NCBI RefSeq assembly: GCF_001905825.1
Contig: NZ_LIVV01000002.1
Coordinates: forward strand, 169,168-233,167
Source: Streptomyces sp. CB02009
GTDB lineage: Bacteria > Actinomycetota > Actinomycetes > Streptomycetales > Streptomycetaceae
Reading direction: 5' to 3'
DNA: 64,000 nt
Below, in pieces: positions 33,869-41,702 of the stretch. Every line of letters begins with the position of its first letter. The stretch's first letter is position 1. The position numbers and the translations under genes are program-made. Below the pieces are notes generated by a model. The model saw only the letters and a list, made by a program, of their open reading frames with translations. It was not told the origin of the DNA and searched no databases.

Positions 33869-34701
33869 GCCACGGCCTCCCGCTCCGGGCCGGCGAGCTC
33901 GAACTGCGCGTACGGGACCGTCCACACGACCTCGTGGCCCAGCCGGTGACCGGTGTACCCGTCCTCCCCGTAGGCGGTGCCGTGGTCGGAGCAGACGATC
34001 GCGAAGCACGGCCGGCGGCTGCTCATCGCGGCGAAGAGCCGGCCGATGTGCTGGTCGACGTACTCCAGGGCGGCGGCGTGGGTGGCCCGGGAGTCGCCGG
34101 CCTCGCGGGTGGCGCCCGGCAGATGGAACCAGTTGGGCTGGTGCAGCGCCGACACGTTGACGAAGAGGAACAGCCGCCGCTCACGGGGGAGACCGGCGAC
34201 GACCTCCTCGGCGCGGGCGACCTGCGACTCGAAGGAGGTGGGGGAGGCCACGCCGAACGACGGATCCCAGTGGCTCTCCTGGAAGAGGCCGGGGAGCACG
34301 GTGCCGAGCGGCGGCTGCCGGTTGAAGAAGCCGACACCGCCGACGCAGACCGTCCGGTAGCCGGCGCCCGCGAGGGCGGACACGAAGTCCGGGGTGTCGT
34401 GGACGTAGGTGCCGTCGGCGGTCGTCTCGCTGCCGGCGAAGCGGGCCGCGAACAGCCGCGGGTGCGGGCCGGGGGAGGCGGGGGTCGGCAGGAATCCGGC
34501 GAAGATCGCCTGGTGGGAGGCGTAGGTGAAGCTGCCGGGCGCGTGGCGCCGCTCCCAGACGCCGCCGGGCAGGTGCCGGGCCAGGTGCGGGATGCGGCCC
34601 GCGGCCGCGAGCTCGGCCGCCACGTCGTACCGGAGCGTGTCGAGGGTGACCAGGAGCAGATCGTGGCTCCCGACGATCGTGTTCATGTCGGGCTGGTTCA
34701 C
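33865..34701 (-). CDS. STM4013/SEN3800 family sulfatase-like hydrolase
   Basis: A 278-aa alkaline-phosphatase-superfamily protein. LLLVTLDTLRYD carries the metal-binding Asp and the Thr/Ser nucleophile position, and VCSDHGTAYGEDG and GHRLGHEVVW hold the C-terminal metal ligands. There is no signal peptide, so it is probably cytoplasmic. I start at GTG 34701 because it overlaps the STM4014-family stop (GTGA); ATG 34686 is an alternative five codons in. Substrate unknown. Confidence 0.88.
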   Translation of the reverse strand: MNQPDMNTIVGSHDLLLVTLDTLRYDVAAELAAAGRIPHLARHLPGGVWERRHAPGSFTYASHQAIFAGFLPTPASPGPHPRLFAARFAGSETTADGTYVHDTPDFVSALAGAGYRTVCVGGVGFFNRQPPLGTVLPGLFQESHWDPSFGVASPTSFESQVARAEEVVAGLPRERRLFLFVNVSALHQPNWFHLPGATREAGDSRATHAAALEYVDQHIGRLFAAMSSRRPCFAIVCSDHGTAYGEDGYTGHRLGHEVVWTVPYAQFELAGPEREAVA

Positions 34702-35885
34702 GCGGTGCTCGTTCCTGTGGTGCTGGTGCTGGTGCTGGTGCTGGTGGTCGTGCCGGTGTTCGTGGTCGTGCTGGTGGGTCGAGCGGCGCGGGGGAACTGG
34801 GCGGCGACCTGGGCCGCGTACGTGTCGAGGCCCTCGGCGCCGCTGCCGGGCAGGCCCGTGAGGCCCGGCAGCAGATCGCCGAAGGCGTTGACCTCGCCCA
34901 CGGCGAAGCGGCGCCAGCCCGTCGAGGGCAGCAGGTCGACGCCCACGCAGCGGGTGCCGGGGAAGACCGCGGCGGCCCGCTCGCACACGTCCAGCGCGTC
35001 GCTCCACCGCCCACCGGCCGCGGCGATCGCGGCCCGGGCGGCGGGCAGATCGCCACGGGTCCCGCCCAGATGGAGGTTGGTCATGGGGGAGCGGCTGGTA
35101 CGCAGCACGGCGTGGGTGGCACGCCCGTCGATCACCACCACCCGCAGGTCGGCCGCCCGGCCGCCCTGGGCGGCCTTGGGCAGCCAGCGCTCGACGTGCA
35201 GCCCGTCGGGGGCGAGGGCGTCCACGATCGCGCCGACCTCGCGCTCGCTCGTGTAGCGCCGCACCCGCAGGGAGTTGAACAGCCGTCCGTCGGGCCCGCG
35301 CTCCACCGAGGTGGTGGCGTGCACCCGGCCCGCGCCGTTCGTCTCGACCGCGAGCACCCCCGAGGCGGAGGAGCCGTGCGCGAGCTTCACGAAGACCCGG
35401 CGCAGTCCGGGCTCGGCGGTCAGGGCCCTGACATCGGCCCAGCCGCGTACGACCGGGGCGGCGGGGCCGGACGTCGGCGACTCGGGCACCGGCACCCCGG
35501 CCGCGCGGAGCAGGCCGTGGCCCAGCCGCTTGTCGAACAGCTCCGCCAGCTCGGCCGGGTCGTCGACGAGCACGGCGCCCGCCGCGGCGACGGACCGGGC
35601 GAGCTCCGCGGTGGCGGCGACGAACCGCGCGTACCAGCGGCCGGTGCCCTCGACCCGGGACGGATCGTCGACCTCCCGCAGCAGCCGGTCGGCCTCCGGG
35701 TCCTCGCCGGGCGAGTCCAGGCGTACGGTCTCGCCCTCGGCGAACCGTGCCGCGCCGCGCAGCACCTCGGGCCAGGACACCACCCGCGCCCCGGGCAGCC
35801 CGGCGGACCGCAGCGCGTCCTGGAAGAACGCGACACGGCGGCCCGCCGGGTCCCCGACGACCACGAGGCGCGGGTGGCCGGTCAT
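34698..35885 (-). CDS. STM4014 family protein (ATP-grasp-like) with a Thr/Ser repeat tail
   Basis: A 395-aa protein. The middle (about 125-345) resembles an ATP-grasp fold: VFVKLAHGSSASGVLAV as the ATP-binding lysine strand, and VGVDLLPS and FAVGEVNAFGDL near the metal site. Such enzymes join a carboxylate to an amine using ATP. The last 25 residues are Thr/Ser/Gly repeats encoded by a hexanucleotide microsatellite and are probably not part of the fold. Coupled to both neighbours by ATGA/GTGA overlaps. Confidence 0.85.
   Translation of the reverse strand: MTGHPRLVVVGDPAGRRVAFFQDALRSAGLPGARVVSWPEVLRGAARFAEGETVRLDSPGEDPEADRLLREVDDPSRVEGTGRWYARFVAATAELARSVAAAGAVLVDDPAELAELFDKRLGHGLLRAAGVPVPESPTSGPAAPVVRGWADVRALTAEPGLRRVFVKLAHGSSASGVLAVETNGAGRVHATTSVERGPDGRLFNSLRVRRYTSEREVGAIVDALAPDGLHVERWLPKAAQGGRAADLRVVVIDGRATHAVLRTSRSPMTNLHLGGTRGDLPAARAAIAAAGGRWSDALDVCERAAAVFPGTRCVGVDLLPSTGWRRFAVGEVNAFGDLLPGLTGLPGSGAEGLDTYAAQVAAQFPRAARPTSTTTNTGTTTSTSTSTSTTGTSTA
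34716..34785. repeat. GGTGCT-type hexanucleotide microsatellite at the 3' end of the STM4014-family gene
   Basis: Units related to GGTGCT/GGTCGT repeat about ten times. On the coding strand they give alternating Thr/Ser. In the shifted frame leading into the STM4013 gene they would give a His-rich peptide. Confidence 0.75.
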
Positions 35886-36847
35886 TCGGCGACCGCGACG
35901 TACCGCCAGACGCGGCCGTCCCCTTCGTCGTCCGCCTCCTGCGCGTCGCCGAGGTCGACGGACACGCCGTGCGGGGCGAGCGCGGCGAGGACCCGCTCCC
36001 GCATGCCCTCGGACAGGTAGTGGTGGGAGAGGTCGAGGTGGGCGAGGTGGGTCAGGGGCTGTCCGTCGAGCAGGGCCGCCGCGCCCTCGTCGGTGAGGAC
36101 GCCCATCGACAGGTCGAGCCGCTCGATCCGGGCGAGGACGGGGGCGCCCGCCACGGCGGCGGCCACGGCGTCCTGGATCACGCTGTTGCGCAGGCCGAGC
36201 GAGCGAAGGGCGGGGAACGCCGCGCCGGAGAGCAGCGGCGCGAGGTCGTCCGCCGTGCTGTCGCCGCCGTACTCGTCGGTGCCGAGCCAGAGTTCCAGCT
36301 TCTCCAGGGCGGGCAGGTCACTGCCCACGATCCCGCGCACCACCTCGGCGCCCAGCCCGCCGGTCTCCACGACCAGGCTCTCCAGACCGGCGTGCCGGAC
36401 CGAGGGGAAGGCGAGATCCGTACCTCCGCGCACCCCGAACTCCCGCAGGCCCGGGTAGGCGGCGAGGAGCGGCGTCACGTCGGACTGGATGATCCACGAG
36501 ATCTCGCAGTCCTCGCCCGTCATGTCGCCCAGGAACACCGCCTCCAGGGACGTCAGCCGGTCGTTGGCGGCGATGAGGGCCGTGACGATGTCCGCGGAGG
36601 AGTTCTCGTACGCCTCGTCCCAGCCGCCGACGACCAGGGCGCGCACCCGCCCGACGTCGACCGTCTTCAGGAAGCGCTCGAACTGCGCGCCCCACTGCTC
36701 GTCGTCGTCCTCGCAGTAGGTCGGCGACGAGAGCCGCCAGGCGACCGCCGCGGCGTCGGGAAGGTCGCCCCGCGTGTCCGACGCGGTGTCCTGGAAGGGG
36801 AACACGGGAAGCCCGTGGAATTCCTCGAGGTAGTGGCCAACGGTCAT
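35882..36847 (-). CDS. STM4015 family protein (leucine-rich-repeat-like)
   Basis: A 321-aa protein and the first gene of the cassette. Residues about 80-300 show irregular Leu-rich repeats (GLESLVVETGGLG, ALEKLELWLGTDEYGG, ALRSLGLRNSVIQ, RIERLDLSMGVLT, HLAHLDLSHHYLS), suggesting a solenoid that binds protein or presents a substrate. No enzyme motif or signal peptide. In the N-terminus, TYCEDDDEQWGAQFERFL is a conserved-looking acidic block. ATG 36847; the stop overlaps the next start (ATGA). Confidence 0.88.
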   Translation of the reverse strand: MTVGHYLEEFHGLPVFPFQDTASDTRGDLPDAAAVAWRLSSPTYCEDDDEQWGAQFERFLKTVDVGRVRALVVGGWDEAYENSSADIVTALIAANDRLTSLEAVFLGDMTGEDCEISWIIQSDVTPLLAAYPGLREFGVRGGTDLAFPSVRHAGLESLVVETGGLGAEVVRGIVGSDLPALEKLELWLGTDEYGGDSTADDLAPLLSGAAFPALRSLGLRNSVIQDAVAAAVAGAPVLARIERLDLSMGVLTDEGAAALLDGQPLTHLAHLDLSHHYLSEGMRERVLAALAPHGVSVDLGDAQEADDEGDGRVWRYVAVAE

Positions 36848-37026
36848 GACTGCGCTCCCGGACGACGGACGGCGTGGATCGGCTGATCGCAAGAGTTCTA
36901 CCAAGCGGCACCGACAACGCCCTCCGGCGGGTCGGCCTCCGAGGCGTCCGGGCCCGATTGTCAGACCCGGCCTCTAGCGTCGTTCCCGTGTTCGGCCGCA
37001 CCGCGCCGAACGGGGAGGGGAGTGCC

Positions 37027-37353
37027 ATGTACCGGCAGGGAGACGTCCTGATCGCGCCCGTCACGGAGACGGCCGTTCCGGAGCGGGTGAAGGCGGCGGC
37101 CGGGGAGTCCAGGGACGCCCGGGGCCGGCTGGTCCTGGCCCTCGGCGAGGTCACCGGGCACGCCCACGCGATTCCCGGGCCAGGCCGACTCGTCCGGGAG
37201 CCGGGGCCCTTCGGCCCGCTGCTGCTCGAACTGCCCGAGGGCGGCCGGGTGGTGCACGAGGAGCACGCCCCGATACCGCTGCCCAAGGGCTGGTACCGGG
37301 TGGTGCGCCAGCGGGAGTACGTGCCCGGGGCGTACCGGATCGTCGCGGACTGA
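37027..37353 (+). CDS. Conserved small protein of unknown function (MYRQGDVL... family)
   Basis: A 108-aa, probably all-beta, cytoplasmic protein. It starts MYRQGDVLIAPVTE and contains LALGEVTGHAHAI, a pattern I associate with small uncharacterised proteins also seen in phages, and ends HAPIPLPKGWYRVVRQREYV. GGAGGGGAG precedes the ATG. It is paired with the DUF6745 gene 25 bp downstream and divergent from the STM4015 cassette 179 bp away. No function is assigned. Confidence 0.8.
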   Translation: MYRQGDVLIAPVTETAVPERVKAAAGESRDARGRLVLALGEVTGHAHAIPGPGRLVREPGPFGPLLLELPEGGRVVHEEHAPIPLPKGWYRVVRQREYVPGAYRIVAD

Positions 37354-37378
37354 CCGAGAGAGACCTGGGGGCTTCCAC

Positions 37379-37438
37379 ATGAACCACGCCGTCATGAACG
37401 ACGCCGTCTTGAACGACGCCGTCCTGAACCACACCACC
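37379..37438 (+). repeat. 15-bp tandem repeats at the DUF6745 start
   Basis: Four copies of a unit close to ATGAACGACGCCGTC, in frame, covering the first 20 codons. Confidence 0.8.
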
Positions 37439-38503
37439 GCTCGGGACACGTGGCGGGCCGTCGCCGCGGCCACCGGCCCGGCCGATCGCGCCGCCGCGGA
37501 GGCCGGGGTCCGGCTCGCCTACCGCACGGCGGGCCTCGCCGAACCGGAGCGCGTGCTCTGGGCGGACTCGCCGCTCGCCGCCGTCGCGCTCGTACGGGGA
37601 CTGGCCGGCCAGGGCCGTTCGGTCCGGGACGAGGTGCGCACCCGGCCGTGGGCCGAGGAGCGGCGCCGGCTCCACGACGCCCTCGGGCCGGCCGGCTGGG
37701 CGGCCCACTGGCAGGCGACCGGGGCCCACCTCTGGGACCTCACCCGGAGCCTGGCCGACCGGATTCGGGCCGGGGTGACGCAGGCCGCGACCGCCGCGGC
37801 TCCGGCCGCACCGGTCGACCCCGCCGCTGCCGCGGACTCCGGCGGCGCCGCCCTTCCCGCGCCGTCCGGGCGGGAGGCGACCGCCGTGCGGCTCGTGCTG
37901 CTCGACGCGGTGCTCGGCCAGCACGACGCCGCCTGGCTCGCCGCCTTCGAGGGGCAGGGCGACCGCCTCGCCGGGCTGGCCGCCGTCGCCGCACAGGCAG
38001 GCTGGTGGTGGCCGTACGAGAAGGTCGCCGTGGTCTGCGAGCGGCCCGTGGAACTGCACCGGGACGAGGCAGGGCGGCTCGACCGGGGCGACGGCCCCGC
38101 GCTGGCGTTCGCCGACGGCTTCGCCCTGTACGCCTGGCGGGGGATGTCCGTGCCCGCCGACTTCCTCGCCGGGCTCGCCGGGCTGACCCCGGAGCGGATA
38201 CGGCAGGAGGAGAACGCCGAACTGCGGCGCGTGATGCTGGAGTACTACGGCTACGACCGCTACCTCGCCGCCTCGGGCGCGCGGCACGAGCACCGCGACG
38301 AGACCGGCGTGCTGTGGCGGATCGAACTGGCCGACGACGAGGACGTGGTGATGGTCGAGGTGGTCAACTCCACGCCCGAGCCGGACGGCAGCCACCGCAC
38401 GTACTGGCTCCGGGTCCCGCCCACGACCCGGACCGCGCGGGAGGGCGTCGCCTGGACCTTCGGCCTGCACCCCGACGCGTACGAGCCGCTCGTCCAGACC
38501 TGA
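37379..38503 (+). CDS. DUF6745 domain protein
   Basis: A 374-aa protein of unknown function. Conserved features are GGWWWPYEKVAVVCERP-like aromatic/Trp-rich residues (about 204-220, seen as AGWWWPYEKV), the GDGPALAFADGFALYAWRG strand, ENAELRRVMLEYYGYDRYL, and the C-terminal VVNSTPEPDG and REGVAWTFGL blocks. The first 20 codons are four near copies of a 15-nt unit (MNHAV-MNDAV-LNDAV-LNHTT), so the true start may be any of several ATG/TTG codons. It probably forms an operon with the small gene upstream. Confidence 0.82.
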   Translation: MNHAVMNDAVLNDAVLNHTTARDTWRAVAAATGPADRAAAEAGVRLAYRTAGLAEPERVLWADSPLAAVALVRGLAGQGRSVRDEVRTRPWAEERRRLHDALGPAGWAAHWQATGAHLWDLTRSLADRIRAGVTQAATAAAPAAPVDPAAAADSGGAALPAPSGREATAVRLVLLDAVLGQHDAAWLAAFEGQGDRLAGLAAVAAQAGWWWPYEKVAVVCERPVELHRDEAGRLDRGDGPALAFADGFALYAWRGMSVPADFLAGLAGLTPERIRQEENAELRRVMLEYYGYDRYLAASGARHEHRDETGVLWRIELADDEDVVMVEVVNSTPEPDGSHRTYWLRVPPTTRTAREGVAWTFGLHPDAYEPLVQT

Positions 38504-38689
38504 GCGGCGGCCCGGCAGCGGCGGCCTGGCAGCGCCGGCCCGGCGGCGCCGTCCCGGCCGTGCGGAGGCGCGACTGGTACGGAGAGGTGAAGGGCGCCGG
38601 CGGTCGGGAGTGGCGTACGGGAGGCGGCGGTGGCGGGTGCTGGGATGTGCCCGCCGGACCCCCGGCACCCAGCATCGAAGGGACCGCCC

Positions 38690-39457
38690 GTGACGATCCG
38701 CCGGCCAAGCGCCGCCCGTACCGCCCGTCTGCTCGCCGCCACCGCCGTGCTCGGCGGGCTGCTCGCCGGCACCGTGGCGCCCGCGCTGGCCGCCGCGCCG
38801 GAGCGGACGGCCCCGCGGGCCGCCCCTGCGGAGGCACCCGCCACGGTCACCGTCACCGGCCACGGCCGCGCCTCCGCTGCACCCGACCTGGCGATCCTCT
38901 CGGTCGGGGTCGAGGCCGCCCGCAGGACCGCGAAGGAGGCGATGGCCGCGCAGAACGCCGCCGCAGAGGCCCTGCTCGCCGTGCTGGACAAGCAGGGGAT
39001 CGCCGAACGGGACATCCGTACCGACAGCCTCTCGCTGTCCCCCGTCTACACGCAGAACACCGCGGGCGAGAGCAAGGTCACCGGCTATCAGGCCGGCCAG
39101 TCCTTCTCCGTGAAGGTCCGGCAGATCGACCGGGCGGGCCAGGTCATCGGCGCCGTCAACGACTCCACCGGGGACTCCGTCCGGATCAACGGTGTCGTCT
39201 TCGACGTCGCCGACCCGTCGGCCCTGCGGGTGAAGGCACGCGAGGCCGCCTACCGCGACGCGTACGACAAGGCGGCGCAGCACGCCCGCCTCAGCGGCCA
39301 CCAGCTCGGCCGGCTCGTGTCGCTCAGCGAGGGGGAGTCCGCGCGCCCCGGTCCGGGCGCCGCCCCCGGCATCGCCCACGACGAGGCGAGCGTCCCGATG
39401 GCCCCGGGAGAGATCGAGGAGCAGGTCACGGTCTCGGCGGTCTTCGAGCTGGTGTGA
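38690..39457 (+). CDS. Secreted SIMPL (DUF541) domain protein
   Basis: A 255-aa exported protein. The signal peptide spans about residues 1-35 (LLAATAVLGGLLAGTVAPA core, cleavage after ALA-AA). The SIMPL/DUF541 domain runs from ATVTVTGHGRASAAPDLAIL to the end, with YQAGQSFSVKVRQIDRAG typical of the family. Homologues are periplasmic or cell-surface stress proteins of unclear function. I choose GTG 38690 because GAAGGGA lies 6 nt upstream; the longer ORF would bury the signal peptide. Confidence 0.9.
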   Translation: MTIRRPSAARTARLLAATAVLGGLLAGTVAPALAAAPERTAPRAAPAEAPATVTVTGHGRASAAPDLAILSVGVEAARRTAKEAMAAQNAAAEALLAVLDKQGIAERDIRTDSLSLSPVYTQNTAGESKVTGYQAGQSFSVKVRQIDRAGQVIGAVNDSTGDSVRINGVVFDVADPSALRVKAREAAYRDAYDKAAQHARLSGHQLGRLVSLSEGESARPGPGAAPGIAHDEASVPMAPGEIEEQVTVSAVFELV

Positions 39458-39460
39458 CTC

Positions 39461-39526
39461 CGCCGAGCGCGAGGCGGTGCGTGTGAGGCTCGGGGGTTCG
39501 CCGAGCGCGGGGCGGTGTGTGTGCGG
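39461..39526 (+). repeat. Imperfect 28-bp direct repeat downstream of the SIMPL gene
   Basis: The segment at 39461-39488 (CGCCGAGCGCGAGGCGGTGC...) recurs at 39499-39526 with three mismatches, a 38-bp period, in the gap between convergent genes. Confidence 0.7.
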
Positions 39527-39558
39527 CCGCGGCCCGAGGGCCGGCCGAACCCCCGTGG

Positions 39559-40296
39559 TCAGGCGCCGGAAGGCGCGTCGTCCCCGCCCCGGGCCAGATC
39601 CGCCGTGCGAGTGCCGCCGGTGACGTCCCGACCCGTACGCGCGTCCCCGTCGGCGCCGTCGAGCGGGGTCGTGTCCGCGTCCTCGCCCTCGCTCCCGGCC
39701 GCGTCCGGCAGGTTCAGCTCCCGGGCGAGGGCGGCGTCGGCCCAGCGCAGCATCGCGCTGCGGGAGAGGGAGCCGGCGTAGGCCGTGGTCTGGACGGCGA
39801 GGCCGTCGAGGAAGGCCGTGAGCCGCCAGGCGGCGGCCGCCGGGTCCGCGCAGCGGAACTCCCCGGCCTCGGCCCCCTCGGCGATCACCCGGGTCAGCGC
39901 CGCCTTCCACTCCTGGTCGAGGGAGGCGGAGACCCTGCGCAGCTCGGGGTCGCGCAGGGAGGCCGCCCAGCCCTCGATCCACAGCCGCCAGCCCTTGGCC
40001 TGCCCGGTCGGCGCGTACCAGCGCACGGCGGCCCTGAGCCGGCGTACGGCGCTGGAGCGGCGCCCGAGGAGCCGGCGCAGATGGGCCAGGTCACCCTCGG
40101 CGGCGTGCGCGAAGGCCGCGGCGACCAGCTTCTCCTTGGACGAGAAGTGGTAGAGCACCAGGGCGTTGCTCACCCCGAGCGCCGAGGCCACGTCGGCGAT
40201 CCGGACGGCGGCGACCCCGCGCGCCTCGATCTGCTCGACGGCGGCCCGGAGCAGTTCCTCCCGCCGCTCGGCCACGCTCAACCGCACTCTTGCCAC
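39559..40296 (-). CDS. TetR/AcrR family regulator
   Basis: A 245-aa regulator. The HTH is IADVASALGVSNALVLYHFS (about 33-52) followed by SKEKLV. The C-terminal ligand domain ends with an acidic disordered tail (SEGEDADTTPLDGADGDA). GTG start 40296. It lies directly after the amino-acid dehydrogenase gene on the same strand, and the palindrome TACTGAAC-CATT-GTTCAGTA between that gene and the metallo-hydrolase gene is a plausible binding site. Confidence 0.9.
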   Translation of the reverse strand: MARVRLSVAERREELLRAAVEQIEARGVAAVRIADVASALGVSNALVLYHFSSKEKLVAAAFAHAAEGDLAHLRRLLGRRSSAVRRLRAAVRWYAPTGQAKGWRLWIEGWAASLRDPELRRVSASLDQEWKAALTRVIAEGAEAGEFRCADPAAAAWRLTAFLDGLAVQTTAYAGSLSRSAMLRWADAALARELNLPDAAGSEGEDADTTPLDGADGDARTGRDVTGGTRTADLARGGDDAPSGA

Positions 40297-40341
40297 GTCC
40301 GCACCTTACACAGCGGGTGACGCGGGCATGATCGATCATGG

Positions 40342-41538
40342 TCACGGAGCGGTGTCGGCCCCGTACCAGCCGTAGCGTTCGGCGATCTGCGGCAGCCGCT
40401 CGTCCACCAGCGCGTGTGCCGCGGCGCGCGGGCTCGTGCCGTCCGCCTCCGCCCGGTCGAGCATCCCGCCGACGAGCGTCCGCATGGCTTCGCGGACCCG
40501 GGCGAAGGCCTGGTCGGCGTCGGCCTCGATGTCGCCGAAGAGCGTCCACCACCACCAGGCGTTCGTGCACGAGTTCACGACCACGTCGGGCAGCACCGTG
40601 ACGCCCCGCGCGGCGAGGAGCTCCTCGGCCTCGGGCAGCACCGGCATGTTCGCCGCCTCGGCGATCCAGCGGGCCGTGATCCGCCCCTGGTTCCCGGCGT
40701 CGATCGCGTACGAGACGGCCGCCGGGACCAGTACCTCCGCCTCGGCCGCGAGCCAGGCGTCCCCGGGCTCCTCCCGGTCGGCGGGCCGCAGGGCGGCGCG
40801 GTCGACGGCGCCGTGGGCGTCCCGGGCCGCGAGCAGCGCCTCGACGTCGAGGCCGTCCGGGTTCACGATCGTGCCCCGGACGTCGGCCACGGCCACCACC
40901 CGCAGCCCGGCGCGCGCCAGGAACCGGGCGGTCGCCCCGCCCATCGTGCCGAGCCCCTGCACCGACACCCGCGTCCCTGCGTACCCCCGGCCGGCCCGGT
41001 CGAGGGCGGTGAGGACCGACTCGGCGACCCCGAGACCGCCGACCAGCTCGTCGAGGCCGATGCCGTCGACCTCGATCGCGAAGGCGTCGGCGAGCCGCCG
41101 GCGGGCCGCCGCCTCGTCGTCCAGGAGCGGGTAGACGGCCTGCACCGAGGAGACCAGGCCCGCCTCGGCCACCGCGCGGTCCACCAGGTCCTGGGTGAGG
41201 CCCAGGTCCTCCCCGGTGGTCCAGAACCGCTCGACGTACGGCCGCATGGCCCGCAGATAGCGCACGAGCACGCCGTACGCCTCGGGGGAGCGGGGGTCGC
41301 AGTCGATGCCGCCCTTGGCCCCGCCCAGCGGCACGTACCGGCCCTTCGGATCGTAGTGCAGGGCCTCCTTCATGGTCATCCCGCGGGCGAGCCCGGTGAC
41401 CTCCTCGGCCGTGCAGCCCTCCCGCATCCGCAGGCCGCCGCTGGCCACCCCGCGCACCAGCCGGTCGATGACCAGATGGCCCCGGCGGCCGGTCACGTGG
41501 TCGGTCCAGGCGACGGAAAGCAGCGGGACGGAACTCAT
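40342..41538 (-). CDS. Glu/Leu/Phe/Val dehydrogenase family protein
   Basis: A 398-aa NAD(P)-dependent amino-acid dehydrogenase. Catalytic Lys75 lies in LGGAKGGIDCDP, the Rossmann motif is VSVQGLGTMGGATARFLA, and EAANMPVLPEAEELLAARG is the C-terminal cofactor-proximal block. It oxidatively deaminates an amino acid, or aminates a keto acid; the sequence does not settle which. The WWWWTLFGDIEAD segment is distinctive. ATG 41538 has GGAGACGCC upstream. Its promoter region holds an 8-bp-arm palindrome. Confidence 0.9.
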   Translation of the reverse strand: MSSVPLLSVAWTDHVTGRRGHLVIDRLVRGVASGGLRMREGCTAEEVTGLARGMTMKEALHYDPKGRYVPLGGAKGGIDCDPRSPEAYGVLVRYLRAMRPYVERFWTTGEDLGLTQDLVDRAVAEAGLVSSVQAVYPLLDDEAAARRRLADAFAIEVDGIGLDELVGGLGVAESVLTALDRAGRGYAGTRVSVQGLGTMGGATARFLARAGLRVVAVADVRGTIVNPDGLDVEALLAARDAHGAVDRAALRPADREEPGDAWLAAEAEVLVPAAVSYAIDAGNQGRITARWIAEAANMPVLPEAEELLAARGVTVLPDVVVNSCTNAWWWWTLFGDIEADADQAFARVREAMRTLVGGMLDRAEADGTSPRAAAHALVDERLPQIAERYGWYGADTAP

Positions 41539-41610
41539 CGGGCGTCTCCTCGGGAGGGGCGGGCGGACCAGGTGCGGGCGGGCCAGGAGGCCGGGACGAC
41601 CGGTCGGACG

Positions 41611-41630
41611 TACTGAACCATTGTTCAGTA
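41611..41630. promoter_or_regulatory. TetR-type operator between divergent dehydrogenase and metallo-hydrolase genes
   Basis: TACTGAAC-CATT-GTTCAGTA is a perfect inverted repeat, 72 bp from each start codon, in the form typical of TetR/AcrR sites. It could control both divergent genes. Confidence 0.65.
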
Positions 41631-41702
41631 TGGCCGACTGCGCGGACCGTTCGCGGCGCGGGCCGCCCATAATGGAACGACCCCCAGAGATCAGGAGGTC
41701 CT

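Noticed and set aside
34701..35007. Upstream extension of the sulfatase-like gene with a His-rich segment
   Set aside because: It lies inside the STM4014-type gene in another frame. The GTGA overlap at 34701 and homologous starts favour the short form; kept only as a finding.
40327..40340. Palindrome CATGATCGATCATG between the TetR and dehydrogenase genes
   Set aside because: Too short and partly GATC-driven; it lies beside the dehydrogenase stop, with no promoter-like spacing to the TetR start.
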